Source: Thelephora terrestris
Lineage: Eukaryota > Basidiomycota > Agaricomycetes > Thelephorales > Thelephoraceae
DNA: 64,000 nucleotides
Direction: 5' to 3'
Assembly: GCA_015956445.1 (NCBI GenBank)
Contig: WIUZ02000001.1
Span: 3,100,001-3,164,000, forward strand
Shown piece after piece: positions 1-10,731 of this stretch. The translations under genes were made by a program, and so were the position numbers. The notes under the pieces were generated by a model. The model made no database searches and was not told where the DNA came from. It saw nothing but the letters and a program-made list of their open reading frames with translations. Positions within the stretch are counted from its first letter, which is position 1. Every line of letters starts with the position of its first letter.

Positions 1-39
1 ACGTTCAGGGGAAGCGAACGGACTTCCGATGAGGGGGGT

Positions 40-45
40 TATAAA
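40..45 (+). promoter_or_regulatory. TATA box of the malate synthase gene
   Basis: TATAAA lies 51 bases before the chosen ATG, between a G-run and a C-run, with a CT-rich leader (CCTCCACCTCCACTTC) between it and the start codon. This is the usual arrangement in highly expressed fungal genes. Position and sequence are seen directly; promoter function is inferred. Confidence 0.6.
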
Positions 46-96
46 CCCCAAGCCAAGTTTCCCGTCTCTTCACCTCCACCTCCACTTCTCACCCTC

Positions 97-1951
97 ATGG
101 CTGTACAAGGCGTTCAAATCCTTTCCAACGTTGTCCCAGAGGCTCAAGCAAGAATCCTCACTGACGATGCCCTCAAATTCCTAGCCACCCTCCACCGGAC
201 CTTCGAGTCCACTCGTCAGTCTCTCCTCAAAGCCAGGGAGTCTGTCCAGAAGCAACTCGACAACGGTGGAAGACTCGAATTTCCACCTGAGACTGCTGAC
301 ATCCGCGCTGAACACTCTTGGGTTTGCGCGCCCCCTGCCCCCGGTCTTGAGGACAGGAGAGTTGAAATTACTGGTCCTACCGACAGGAAGATGGTCGTGA
401 ATGCGCTCAATTCTGGGGCCAAAACCTTCATGGCCGACTTCGAAGGTGGGTTGCCACAATTTATGGCCTTTGAACTCACCCTCATGTCTCCTTTCACTCT
501 CAGACGCCACTTCTCCCACTTTTGCCAACCTTGTTACAGGGCAATTCAACTTGTATGATGCTGTCCGCCGTCAGATCGACTTTGATACTGGCGGCAAACA
601 GTACAAACTCTCTCCAAACCCTGCCGTATTGATTGTTCGGTATGTTTTTGTTTCACGCTTGAACACGGACAGCTTACTGAGATAATCTTAAGCCCTCGGG
701 GATGGCATCTCGACGAACCTCGGGTGAACGTCGATAACACCCCCGTTTCCGGCTCCATTTTCGATTTTGCCCTTTACTTCTTCCACAACGCTCGTGAGCT
801 TGTCAAGCGAGGATCTGGGCCATACTTCTATCTTCCCAAGATGGAGCACTACAAGGAAGCTCGCCTCTGGAACGACATCTTCACCTTCTCCCAGAGTTAC
901 ATTAAGATTCCTCAAGGAACTATCCGTGGAACTGTGCTGATTGAAACCCTCCCTGCCGCTTTTCACATGGAAGAGATACTCTTCGAGTTGCGAGAGCACT
1001 CGAGTGGTCTCAACTGTGGAAGGTGGGACTACATCTTCAGCTTCATCAAGCGAAGGAGGGCCGACCTCAATGCTGTGCTCCCTGACCGTGTGGATGTCAC
1101 TATGGAGGTTGCTTTCATGGACGCCTACGTCAGGAAGCTCATCCAAACCTGTCATCGGTAAGTCACTTCCCTCGCTCTTCCTTCGTATGAGATTTGACCA
1201 TTCGTTCTTCTAGGCGCAAGGTTGCCGCCATGGGCGGAATGTCAGCTCAGATTCCCATCAAGGATAATCTCCAAGCTCATGAGGTCGCGATGGGCAAGGT
1301 CCGTGCTGACAAGCTCAGAGAAGTTAAGAATGGCCATGACGGAACCTGGATCGCCCATCCCTTCCTCAATACTATCGCCATGGAAGTTTTCGATCAATAT
1401 ATGCCAGGTCCTAACCAGGTATGTTCGATTTGGATCGAATTTTCTATCGGCATTAACTCATCTACGACCACGCGCAGTATCACGTCCGTCGAGAGGACGT
1501 CAATGTCGTTCCTGCAGATCTAGTCAACCCAAACGTTCCCGGAAAAATTACCAGCGGGGGTGTGTACGCAAATGCATCCGCCGCTTTGGCTTATATGGCT
1601 GCCTGGCTCGGAGGGAACGGTTGCATTCCTCTGAACCACCTTATGGAAGACGCTGCCACGGCCGAGATTGCCCGCGTCCAACTCTGGCAGTGGGTCAAGG
1701 CCGGGGCTCGTACCAAGGACACCGGGGATATCATCTCCAAGGAGTACATCTCAAAGGTCATAGACCACGCCGCAAAAGAGCTCGAGAGCCAGAAAGGTTT
1801 CTGGAAGAGGGAGGACATTCCTTTAGTGGTTCGCTACTTGAAGGACCAGGTTACCAGGGAATGGCCAGGCGAATTCTTGACCAGCGATTTGATGGATGAG
1901 CTTGCCAGGAGGGATGGCGTCCATGTTAAGTGGCTCAAGAGCGTTCTCTGA
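97..1951 (+). CDS. malate synthase
   Basis: Malate synthase of the glyoxylate cycle condenses glyoxylate with acetyl-CoA to malate, for growth on C2 compounds and fatty acids. Five exons fit: 97-445, 504-639, 693-1157, 1214-1418 and 1478-1951 (1629 bases, 542 residues, usual family length). Each join restores a family motif: MADFE/DATSPTF, then VNLYDAVRR-type [27 protein letters not shown], and the late [13 protein letters not shown] block. The C-terminal part ([28 protein letters not shown]) is complete. The start follows a CT-rich leader and a TATA box. The C-terminus reads WLKSVL, without a canonical SKL-type peroxisomal signal, so cytosolic location or another import route is possible. 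The next gene is convergent, 132 bases away. The identity is very secure. Confidence 0.96.
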
Positions 1952-2083
1952 GTTTCTCTCGCGTACGTTAAAGTACTTGTATTTCTACTGGTTCTTTCCG
2001 AAATTCAGCACCCAGATGTATTATATCCGTCTTGAACGAGTTGCCTTAGCCATATGGTATGTCTGGAGCAGAGATTGTATGTA

Positions 2084-2737
2084 CTACAACTCTTCGCGAG
2101 TCGTGGGCTCCAACCCGACAAGCTCGACCTCGAAGACGAGGGCAGAGGATGGTGGGATGACCTTACCAAACCCACGGGCACCTGGAATTTCACACGCGCA
2201 TCAGAGAGGGAGGAACTTCCTCGTTAAGCAAGCAAACATACCGTATGCCTTTCTCGAAGGGATGGTAAGAACGCGCTTTTCGTTGACACACATGTCGAGT
2301 AGTCCTTCTTCCCATCCGGGAATAACTTGACCAGCGCCGACTACAGGCTCAGTCGTCAGAGAGGTCATTCCGAAGAATGCACGTCATAACCCACGGGTTA
2401 GTGGCAAGGGCTCGTTGCGGTCATGGCTGCAGACGTGTCACTCAGCGACCCAACCTCTGAAGGATAGTTGTAACGCAAGCGCACCTCGAGTCGAACTTGT
2501 TGCCGTTAATGAGCTTTCCGGTCTGGAGATACAGCGACGGTCGGTCAGATAACAAATGGAGAGCCGTCTATTCTTGTGACTGACGTAGTGAACACGAATC
2601 TTATCGCCCTTCTGGGACTTCACGGAGCAGTCCGCTGGAACATAAGTCTTGTCAATGACGAGTTCCGGGACATCTGTATCTGCAGAAGCTGCAAAAGCAG
2701 CGAAGGCGAGGACGGACAACCACTTGAGGACCAACAT
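2084..2737 (-). CDS. ER-lumenal FKBP-type peptidyl-prolyl isomerase (FKBP2 type)
   Basis: A prolyl cis-trans isomerase of the secretory pathway. Five exons: 2737-2585, 2522-2485, 2426-2395, 2340-2242 and 2181-2084 (420 bases, 139 residues). The start ATG opens a clear signal peptide ([19 protein letters not shown]). The FKBP fold follows: [21 protein letters not shown], then [33 protein letters not shown] and ALVFEVELV, the standard FKBP2 order. The C-terminus is REEL, which fits the K/H/R-D/E-E-L ER retrieval pattern. Two internal exons are only 38 and 32 bases, so automated gene prediction may miss the gene. Identity is secure; ER retention is inferred from the tetrapeptide. Confidence 0.93.
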
Positions 2738-4057
2738 TATTCCAGGTTGACGTTGAGCTTTCGATCGAGCGACGTGTCGCGGTGCCTTGCGCTCTATTTC
2801 TGGAAGCAATTGATGTCCCCTTTCGTAACCGTGAGAACGTTGCTGTGACCGTGAGATGTCATATACAGCTCTCGGGGATTGCCGAATAAACCCTAATCCC
2901 TGAACACGAAAGACCAACATCGACAACGTCCCCGAGTAAACAGACAAGCCGGCCATGGTAGGACTCCGTTATCAGCTAATCGGTTGATTCTGGATGAAGG
3001 TCGCTCATGCTTTGCCGTTGTAGCCATCCCAAAAGACCTTCCGCACGAAGCGCACGCTCGCAAGGGCCGCTCGCCAGAACAGGTGAGACATAACATGGGG
3101 GAACTAGGGTGAGGACAAGGGGTTAATCGAGATGCGAACGTAGGCCAATCCCACAATGGTTCCGTCTTAAGTCGGACACCAAGATCCAAGTGCGTATCCA
3201 GAATTTATTGGCTTGTAAGTGTGTTGACGTCTATCTCGATGGTACATAGTACAATGCCAAGAGGCGTCACTGGAGGCGGACAAAACTCAATATCTAGAAG
3301 AACCGAATCGCGCTTCCCCCTTCTCGAGGCACTGGGACTTTCATTACCTATGGAGGGTTTGGCGAGGTTGCGATTTCGGAGGTCAATCGACGAGCAGTTT
3401 TTTTATCCATCGCACCCGTGTATTTTGCTATCGGCCACGGCCACTGCAATCCATGCCATCAATTTCTCTTGAGCATCGTACGCCGGTCACGTTGCGAGGG
3501 ATATAGATCCCGGTGGTGTGTGCAGGTTGGGACAGGGCACGACAGTTTAAGTTTGGTCGGTTGATGTCCCATTCTGAATCGCGTCCGGGAAATGTCAGCG
3601 GTGCCGTTCAAACCCTGTAGGAGCACCCCCGCAACTACCGCGACCCCAATTGAATCGCGGACAACGGTCGGGATAGGGACTTCTCCTGGGCCACATGAGA
3701 TTTCTGGTGATAAGGCGGAGGACCCGTGAGGGTGAGCGCTCCGCCAAATGCTGGTTAGCGACTACTGCGACCACTGTACTGGATCCTTCGTACCAACCGC
3801 GAGGACAAAGGAATTTGCGGGTTAACGTGCCAGGGAGGCCTGGGCTTCTTGATTAAAGACTCAGAAAATTGAAAGTCACCGTGCTGTAGCGCGCCAGCCC
3901 CGAGAAGTTACAAAGCCCTGGTGTAGTACACAGACCCGACCGGATAGCGGTATTGAATGTTGCCGTTTCATGACACGGCTTGCGATCCAGAGCCGTCTAC
4001 GAATCTTAGTCCACGCTCACCCTCTCACGTACCACGATCATCTTTGAGTTCAGAGAT
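2738..4057. other. intergenic, no supported gene
   Basis: This 1.3-kb stretch separates the divergent FKBP2 and Spc34 genes. Both strands contain only short open frames (under 100 codons) with no recognisable domain, plus scattered stops. It must hold both promoters. I see no tRNA-like fold or transposon ends. Confidence 0.5.
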
Positions 4058-5803
4058 ATGTCCGCTCTATTGCTCCAGGATCATATCGAACTCGTGTCTT
4101 CTATCAGCAAATCCATTCGCACAAACGCGTCAGAGTTCCACAATTCTACTCCAGGGTTCTACACAAACGCGGTGCTGAGGACGCCCTTGACCGATCTCAT
4201 TCGTGAAGCCGATCCGTCGGAAGTTGGCCTTTTTACGCTCGTACCCCCATCTTCATATGGGGTCGGGGCTGCGCAAGACGAGCCTGGTAGCGCGACTCAC
4301 GTTACACGCGTTAATCTACCGAATGCAACGCCACTCAGGCCACGGACAGGAAGGGAGATCAGGGTGCAAGAGCATGAGCCAGAGGTCTACGTGAATGCCG
4401 CGTTGAAGTTTCTCGACAGATAGTGCGCAAACTTTCACTCTGAGCCGTGACCAAAGCTAACTCAGCTGTAGTCAGTCGATACAGCCGATGCCACGAGCTC
4501 GGGAAAAGACCGAGAGAATCCTCGAACAACTTGCCACTCTGAGGGGGAGTATCGAAAAACTAGCAGAACGGGCCGGGCAAGTAAGGCTACTTCGAGTGTC
4601 CCTATATCCCTCCTGTCGGTTCAACTAAGTATAGAATGCCCCTACAGCGTTAGGTGAACTGGTGAAGAACCCACAGCAGTCGATACAGGAGGAAGTGGAC
4701 AAGATTGAGGACTTGCAAGCTCGGATAGCGGAGTTGCGTCAGAGGGTATGTGAGACCATTCGTTCGGTCCGGATTTTTCCTTACCTTAAAGATAGAAAGC
4801 AGCTCTCGCTGCGAAGAAAGCCCCTTTCCCAAAATCCACCTTCTCGCGGTTCCAAACCCCCAAACCTGCATCTCCGTTATCCTCTCAAACTACCGAGGAA
4901 CAGCAGGAACTCTCTTTCTGGAATACGCCCGGTGCTCTGGAACGTACGGTGAACTTTAAAGGGGGCTTACTGTTGGATGAGAGTGTGAACTTGGGAGATA
5001 TTTCTACCTCGTCATTTGGAACACCTTTGCTTGCCAAGGCGACTGACTTCGATAACTCGCCGATAAATCAACCAATGTTCAATGCGGAGGATGATGAAAG
5101 CGAGGATGGACAGGATACTGCCCCTCCCTCGCCACTTTGCAATAAGGCCCCTGCCGAGCCAAAAGAAGCAGACGTGGCAGCCCCCTCTCATGACCTTCCA
5201 GACGGAAGTCGAACTCCAAAGGTGGATACAGAGCCGCAAACGCCGTCGCGTAGGCAGAGGATGCGGATCACGGTGGAAACGGAAACTATCGTTGTGAGTA
5301 CCTAGCCTTCGGTCTTCATGATTTTTTGATTAAACTGGGTCTCAAGGCAAAGATCTGGGCCACCATCGGGGATCTAATACAACCCGGATACCAATACCCG
5401 GGAGACGGAAAAACTTTGCATGCAAAAGAGACAATGTACGCACCTCATTTTCACCACCCACATGATAGGGACTGAAGAATGAGATAGTTCCACCTTGCGC
5501 ACGCTGGCATCGAAGATACCCGCTCCATCCTCTCCGACCGGGAGTTCTTTATCGTCCTTCTCGACTGCGCAGACTCCTGGCGATGAGCCCACCGTCCAGC
5601 AGATACAAACCGCGCAACTACTGCTTGCCCTGCTCGTGGCCCAGCCATCGTGCACGTTACCGATGAACCGGCTAAAAGATATCATGACCGGAAATGCTGA
5701 GACTGGGGTTTCCCATACGCGCGCGTTGTATGCTTGTGTTGCGAAGCGGTTAGTTAAGATAGAACGAGGGAAGGGAGAGCAGAGCGTTAGATTCGATATT
5801 TAG
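4058..5803 (+). CDS. SPC34: DASH/Dam1 complex subunit Spc34
   Basis: Spc34 is a subunit of the DASH (Dam1) ring that couples kinetochores to spindle microtubules. Six exons: 4058-4422, 4472-4580, 4635-4745, 4796-5293, 5347-5435 and 5488-5803 (1488 bases, 495 residues). Family landmarks are the N-terminal PGFYTNAVLRTPLTDLIRE block followed by DPSEVGLF, then YQSIQPMPRAREK, and the late KIWATIGDLIQPG block. A coiled coil (EEVDKIEDLQARIAELRQR) sits near residues 180-200. The middle, around residues 205-370, is disordered and holds about eight Ser/Thr-Pro sites (for example TPKPASP, WNTPG, FGTPLL, SRTPK), plausible CDK targets. The protein is longer than the roughly 300 residues of budding-yeast Spc34. 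The match rests on recalled motifs, so moderate-high confidence. Confidence 0.8.
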
Positions 5804-5942
5804 TCTCCTTGACCGTCTTGAAATTATACATTTAATGGCTGCAAGAATCAGAAAGCGGTGATTCATACTCGGCGGGCCTTGTCAATACTAGCATGCGGTG
5901 ATCGGCTGATCGACCTTCCTGCATTCGAGGTCATCATCTACC

Positions 5943-6929
5943 ATGGGCAAGCTCAACATCGCCCATCACAAGTCCTACCATCCATACAGGCGAGATAATA
6001 TCGAGCGCGTCCGCAGAGACGAGGAGGAAGCTCAGCTGAAGGAGGCTGCTGCGGAAGGGCGCACGTTACTAGCTGTGCGTGACTCGGCTATATCCACCCA
6101 ACCTCTCGTGTTCATACAGCTGGCTACCCGGACAGGATGCAGAGGCACGGATAGACTTGCTCAGGAGTCGAGCTGGTGTCTCCTCCAAGCCAAACAAACG
6201 GCAACAAGAACGAGAAGAAGAGAAGTTGCTTAGCCAACGGACCTCTGACGTGATTGAGAGTACACAAGGTCACGTCAACTTGTTCGACGATTTGGAAAGG
6301 GTAAGCAGTTTGTAAAAGTGTCTCCTTGGGTCCGCGGCGCTCACAGGTGTGTAGCAAGAAATGGTCATATCCACGAAGGCTAAGAAACCTCCGATTGAAA
6401 CGGATAAGGGGGTCCCGCTCGCTCCATCGGAGAAGGATTTGAAACCGTGGTACTCAGATAAAGGGAATGGGCGGATGCTAGATGACATGGACAACGATAA
6501 GAGGTATGTGATTCGACCGGTGGTAACATTTCCACGGTTGGTGGTATCTCACATCTCACACCCAATTCGCCTAGAATTCGCGAAACGAATCGTAAATCGA
6601 AAGCGGATCCCCTGACGTCTATCAACTCCCAATTAGCAAGTTCATCCCCGCGGAGCTCGTTCTCCTCTTCACGAAGTGACTGGAGGCGTCCCTCGAGCGG
6701 GCCACGAACTTCAGATCCCGGCCGGCCTCCTTCTCAGCTTGATACTCGGTTAAGTCGAGAGTCGGCTGAACGGCAACGGGCGAGAGAATTGATCGAGCGG
6801 AAGAAGAGAGAAATGGCTGGAAGCGCCACGCCTAGCACCGTCCGTAGCGGGTACGGGGATGTGTATAATCGGGTCGAGGTCGAGGAGGCTCGAAGATCGA
6901 AGGGGAGAGGGTTCGATCGAAGACACTGA
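5943..6929 (+). CDS. CIR-domain protein of the LENG1 family
   Basis: Four exons: 5943-6074, 6136-6300, 6355-6503 and 6575-6929 (801 bases, 266 residues). The N-terminus matches the Cir_N/LENG1 signature: MGKLNIAHHKSYHPYR, then DNIERVRRDEEEA, LLA/DAEARIDLLRSRAG and later VNLFDDLE. The tail is Ser/Arg-rich and ends in a highly charged helix (RARELIERKKREM) and a basic terminus. Human LENG1 is a poorly understood nuclear protein; CIR N-domains occur in spliceosome-associated proteins. A nuclear RNA-processing role is therefore a family-level guess, not shown by this sequence. The start ATG opens the conserved block directly. A 14-T run follows the stop by about 30 bases. Confidence 0.85.
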
Positions 6930-6960
6930 TTATAGCGTCGACTTGTTATTTCGTGTTTGC

Positions 6961-6974
6961 TTTTTTTTTTTTTT
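6961..6974 (+). repeat. poly-T tract, 14 bases
   Basis: An uninterrupted run of 14 T lies 32 bases after the stop of the LENG1-type gene. It is a simple homopolymer in the presumed 3' untranslated region, with no sign of a retroposed element (no target-site repeat seen). Confidence 0.8.
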
Positions 6975-7183
6975 GCTTCGTAGGTTTACCGGGACGTTAC
7001 ATCTGACAGTCTTACAGCATCGACTAAACAATTGCATTACCGTTGTGAATATTTACAAGGCACAATTGGGTGGCGATCATGAGTTCCGACGTGTCGAACT
7101 CTTGATAGGGGAAGGGAATTGGAAAGGCTGGGTGCTCAAGGATGTACGGAGCGGAGTGGGTTGTCGTTCTGTGCAAAACAGCT

Positions 7184-7546
7184 CTAGCATTCTGAATGGG
7201 GAACTTCACAACAGCGACACTCACAGATCAAGCCGGATGCTCTGCGAGATTCGTAGCCCCCGTACACCCTGCTGGTCCTCGGAGTGCCAAAGGCTCCGTA
7301 TACGTTGGACGTCCTCTGAGAGTCAAAGCCTCCGTACACGTTGCTTATCCTCTGAGAGTCAAAGCTGTCGGGCATTCTGCTGCTCCTCTTGGATTCGAAA
7401 TATCCGGACATCCGCGTGGTGTGATTGTACTCGCCCGGACAGCCGCCGTGAGGGGTTTTAAGGTGCAACAAAGACAGGAAGCACATCGTCATGGCGGACT
7501 TGAGCCGACGGACCGTCTCACGACGGAATTTCTTGGCAGAGGTCAT
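7184..7546 (-). CDS. hypothetical small protein with 12-residue tandem repeats
   Basis: An open frame of 120 codons starts MTSAKKFRRETVRRLKSAM, with a basic amphipathic start and a short hydrophobic stretch (MCFLSLLHL). Its second half is 12-residue repeats: FDSQRISNVYGG, FDSQRTSNVYGA, FGTPRTSRVYGG and a degenerate YESRRASG. The RxS core resembles a basophilic kinase site, but this is only resemblance. A TATA-like CATAAATAT lies upstream on this strand, near 7619. A GTGAGT donor near 7225 could splice to an acceptor near 7170 and stop at once, so the C-terminus is uncertain. I recognise no family. The periodic frame is preserved through every unit, which supports translation but does not prove it. 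Confidence 0.45.
   Translation of the reverse strand: MTSAKKFRRETVRRLKSAMTMCFLSLLHLKTPHGGCPGEYNHTTRMSGYFESKRSSRMPDSFDSQRISNVYGGFDSQRTSNVYGAFGTPRTSRVYGGYESRRASGLICECRCCEVPHSEC
7221..7400. repeat. 36-bp tandem repeat (minisatellite), about five units
   Basis: Units at 7257-7292, 7293-7328, 7329-7364 and 7365-7400 share the frame CTCCGTAnACGTTG...GTCAAAG, with a degenerate unit at 7221-7256. Units 2 and 3 are nearly identical. The period is exactly 36, so the repeat is frame-neutral on the minus strand, where it encodes 12-residue repeats. Confidence 0.85.
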
Positions 7547-8146
7547 GTCGGATTCGTCAAGGCTGTCCCTGAGAGTGGGATGGCCGAAAGGTCACTTATA
7601 CTCTCCGTGTCGATATTTATGAGCGGTGCGACGGTAATAACAAGAGTTGGGCATAAATGGAACCTAACCAAAGAGGGGACCTGTTCTCAGAGACAAGGTT
7701 TAGTGCGACCGCAGAGCCCAAGTCCTGTTCTTGAATCGGTTTCAGGTACATGGGAAGATAGAGTTCGAGGATGAAGGCCTCAGGATTTACGTTGGTGATT
7801 TCCCGTCATGACCAGAACAATTGCACGGTCGGCATCCCGTCCCACGATAACAATTGTGGGGTGGACCCACGGTTCGGGATCCTGCGACATGCACCAATGA
7901 CTTGCACTCAGTCCCTGGCTAGGTCGAATTCTGTCAATGTTTCAGTTCAGAGCGCTGATGTTGGCCAGTTGTTCCGCTTCCACGCCAGATTTCCACGGGA
8001 CATGGCGGCTGTGAGCCCAAGTCGGGTGATCGTCTGACAATAGGTCGTAGTAGTACTACTATCTAGTAGTCAGTATTGGAACGGCGTCGATCACAGAATT
8101 TCGAATTTGATCATCTTCATCTGTCCTACTCGATCTTTTCTTTCCA
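7547..8146. other. intergenic, no supported gene
   Basis: No conserved coding block is visible. The stretch holds a perfect 14-bp palindrome at 8048-8061 (TAGTAGTACTACTA) about 85 bases before the LTO1 start, and presumably the promoters of both flanking genes. Overlapping open frames are short and unlike any family I know. Confidence 0.45.
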
Positions 8147-8799
8147 ATGGATGTTGATATCGAATCTCTAGTTCACTTGGAGCAATCGTATGCGGTCGCT
8201 GTTTGGAAAGTCTTCTGTCTCTGACGCCGCATTTCAGCTTCTACGATCAAGGGTACGAAGATGGGTTTGCTCACGGCCGAATCCATGGGCTGATCGAAGG
8301 TCGTGCTCTCGGCCGTGAGAAGGGCTACGAGATGTTTGAAGAGCTCGGGTTTTACGAAGGATTTGCTTTGACTTGGCAAAAAATCTACGAATCTACCGGA
8401 AGATCCGAAGAGTTTGTACACTCGTGCATACCTATCATCGCGATGCGCTAATTATCTGCTCTGGTCAGTCGTGTGATCCACAACATCAGAGTGTTGCTGG
8501 ACTCAATCGCACAATTCCCAAGGACCAATCCTCCTCCACCTTCTGGGCCATCCTCAGAATTGGACCCTTCTACCGAGGTCGATATCCTCAGGTTATTTCG
8601 CCAAATCAGGGCACGATACAAGGTGCTTTGCGCGACGTTGGGTGCCCGTCCAAGCTTGAGAGCGATGGACAATGATTCGCAGGAGAGCGTAGACGGCGAA
8701 GAACCCATGCAGCTAGATTCTGGTTCCATACCAAAAAAAGTTTGGGAAGTGGACAACATTGGAAAACGGACGACGGGCCCGCAGCAGCTCAGCTTTTGA
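8147..8799 (+). CDS. LTO1: LTO1/ORAOV1 homologue (Yae1-type deca-GX3 protein)
   Basis: LTO1 with Yae1 forms the adaptor that recruits the cytosolic Fe-S targeting complex to the ribosome-recycling ATPase Rli1/ABCE1. Three exons: 8147-8187, 8238-8411 and 8469-8799 (546 bases, 181 residues). The start MDVDIESLVHLEQS is followed by the diagnostic GX3 repeat run: YEDGFAHGRIHGLIEGRALG, then REKGYEMFEELGFYEGFAL. The C-terminal part, after RVIHNIRVLLDSI, is less conserved and ends QQLSF. Yeast Lto1 needs a C-terminal Trp for targeting-complex binding; here the last residue is Phe after a variable tail, so that contact is not obvious. Family assignment is secure. Confidence 0.9.
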
Positions 8800-9184
8800 A
8801 GCCAGAGCCTGCCCCCAGACAGGTCGAAGACATCAACACGCTGGTGAACCCTTGTCGAGCGCGCCAGCCCCTACGGCCCCCTTGTGAGTCCCATCTCGTT
8901 TTTGATAGCCCCTTGTAATGGGCGCTTAACCCAAGGTGTGGTCTCAAATGGTCACCTAGATTGACGCAGAAATTACATGACGTACTAGGGAAGAGGGGCG
9001 GAGGTGGGTAGGGTGTCGCAAGATGGTAGGTAGGATGTATCGCAATGTAAGAGAAGATAGAATCGGAAAGCAAAAGTAAACCCATGCAACACAAACCAGT
9101 GATTTAAAGTGTTCCAATGCGCGTGGACAACAAGGTGCGATGAGGACATGCAAAACGAGGGAATCAAGAAAATAGATAAGATCA
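8800..9184. other. convergent 3' regions, no gene seen
   Basis: This 385-base stretch lies between the stops of LTO1 and the ribonucleotide reductase gene, which converge here. It contains only short open frames without family resemblance, and probably holds both 3' untranslated regions. Confidence 0.5.
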
Positions 9185-10621
9185 TCAGAAGTCCTCGTCC
9201 ACGGAGAAAGCTTTGTTGGGAGCAGGGGCTTCGGTGTTGGAAGCGTTAGTGGACGAGGTGTTGACTCCAGCCTTGGCGTAATCGGACACACGCTTCTCGA
9301 AGAAATTGGTCTTGCCCTGGAGAGAAATCATGTCCATAAAGTCGAAAGGGTTCGTGACAGCATACACCTTGTCGTTGCCGAGAGCTACCAGGAGTCGGTC
9401 GGCAACAAACTCGATGTACTGGCACATGAGCTTGGCGTTCATCCCGATGAGGGAAACAGGGAGGGCATCTAAACACGAGACGACGTTAGAGCCAGAGTTC
9501 GGAGGGGAATGAGAAGACTAACCGGTAAGGAACTCCTGTTCAATGGAAACAGCCTCGGTGATGATCTTCTCGACGAGCTTGGGATGCGGACGCCTCCTTA
9601 GGTGAGAGAACAAGAGGCAAGCGAAGTCGGTGTGCATCCCTTCATCACGGCTGATCAACTCGTTCGAGAAGGTCAAACCGGGCATTAGCCCACGCTTTTT
9701 TAACCAGAAAATGGAAGCGAATGAACCAGAGAAAAAGATGCCTTCAACAGCAGCGAAGGCAATAAGGCGCTCAGCGAATGACACCTGCCTGTCTGAGATC
9801 CATCGGAGAGCCCAATCAGCCTTCTTCTTGATACAAGGGATTGTCTCCACCGCGTCAAAAAGGTACTCTCGACGCGCAGGGTCCTTGATGTAAGTGTCTA
9901 TAAGGAGCGAGTAGGTTTCGGAGTGGATGTTCTCCATCATAATTTGAAACCCGTAGAAGCACCTGGCTTCAGCAGCCTGGACCTCGTTCGAGAATCGTTC
10001 GACGAGGTTCTCGTTGACAATGCCATCCGAGGCGGCAAAGAATGCAAGAACATGTGAGATGAAGTGGCGTTCGTTATCGTTAAGCCTGTTTGTCCAATCG
10101 TGGATGTCCTTGGACAAGTCTATCTCCTCCGCAGTCCAGAAAGAGGCCTCGGCTTTCTTGTACATTTGCCAGATCTGTGAAGGACCGTCATTGGATTGAA
10201 CACGGACGTAGGCGCGCAAATACATGCCTCGTGGTATTGAATAGGGAACAAGACAAACCGCCGCTTCGTCTCGATGAGTAATGGCTCTTGATCTTTAAAG
10301 AATGATCAAGAGATGGTCAAGAAGGGCAAGGCGGATTGGAGTACCTTCTGTAATTTCAATGTCACCAACGAAACGGGTACGGAGGTCTTCAAGCTCATCA
10401 ACCTCCGGGACTACTTCGGCTTCCTCCTCTTCAAAAACCAGCGCAGGAGACCTCTTTGTGGGCTCGATAGGATTCTCCAAAGACATGGCCTTTATAGCAG
10501 CAGCAGCCTGTCAAGACCCATTGGTAAGCAACGTGTCGGAATGCGCTGAAAGACACCAACTAACCTTCTTAGAGGGGGTGGAGACTGGCGGCACAGTGGT
10601 ATTACTCGGTACAGCAAACAT
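9185..10621 (-). CDS. RNR2: ribonucleoside-diphosphate reductase small subunit
   Basis: This is the class Ia R2 subunit, which houses the di-iron/tyrosyl radical cofactor and makes dNTP precursors with the large subunit. Five exons: 10621-10565, 10507-10345, 10292-10228, 10174-9523 and 9468-9185 (1221 bases, 406 residues). Landmarks: [53 protein letters not shown] (iron ligands and radical Tyr region), [17 protein letters not shown], and [11 protein letters not shown]. The C-terminal peptide FSVDEDF is the known docking tail for the large subunit. The third intron (10227-10175) starts with GC instead of GT, and the family alignment leaves no alternative junction. An ACGCGT element lies 111 bases upstream of the ATG, consistent with G1/S control. 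Identity is certain. Confidence 0.97.
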
Positions 10622-10731
10622 GATTTAGATAGACACAGGGCGGGTGAGAGAATGTGTAGGCAGGGGCAGGAAGAAATATTTAAATGTTGGTGGTGAGACG
10701 AAGAACTAATTTTAGAGCGACGCGACTTTAA

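Noticed and set aside
8048-8061. 14-bp perfect palindrome TAGTAGTACTACTA
   Set aside because: It is low-complexity (TAG/TAC triplets), with no second copy or transposon features nearby; likely chance.
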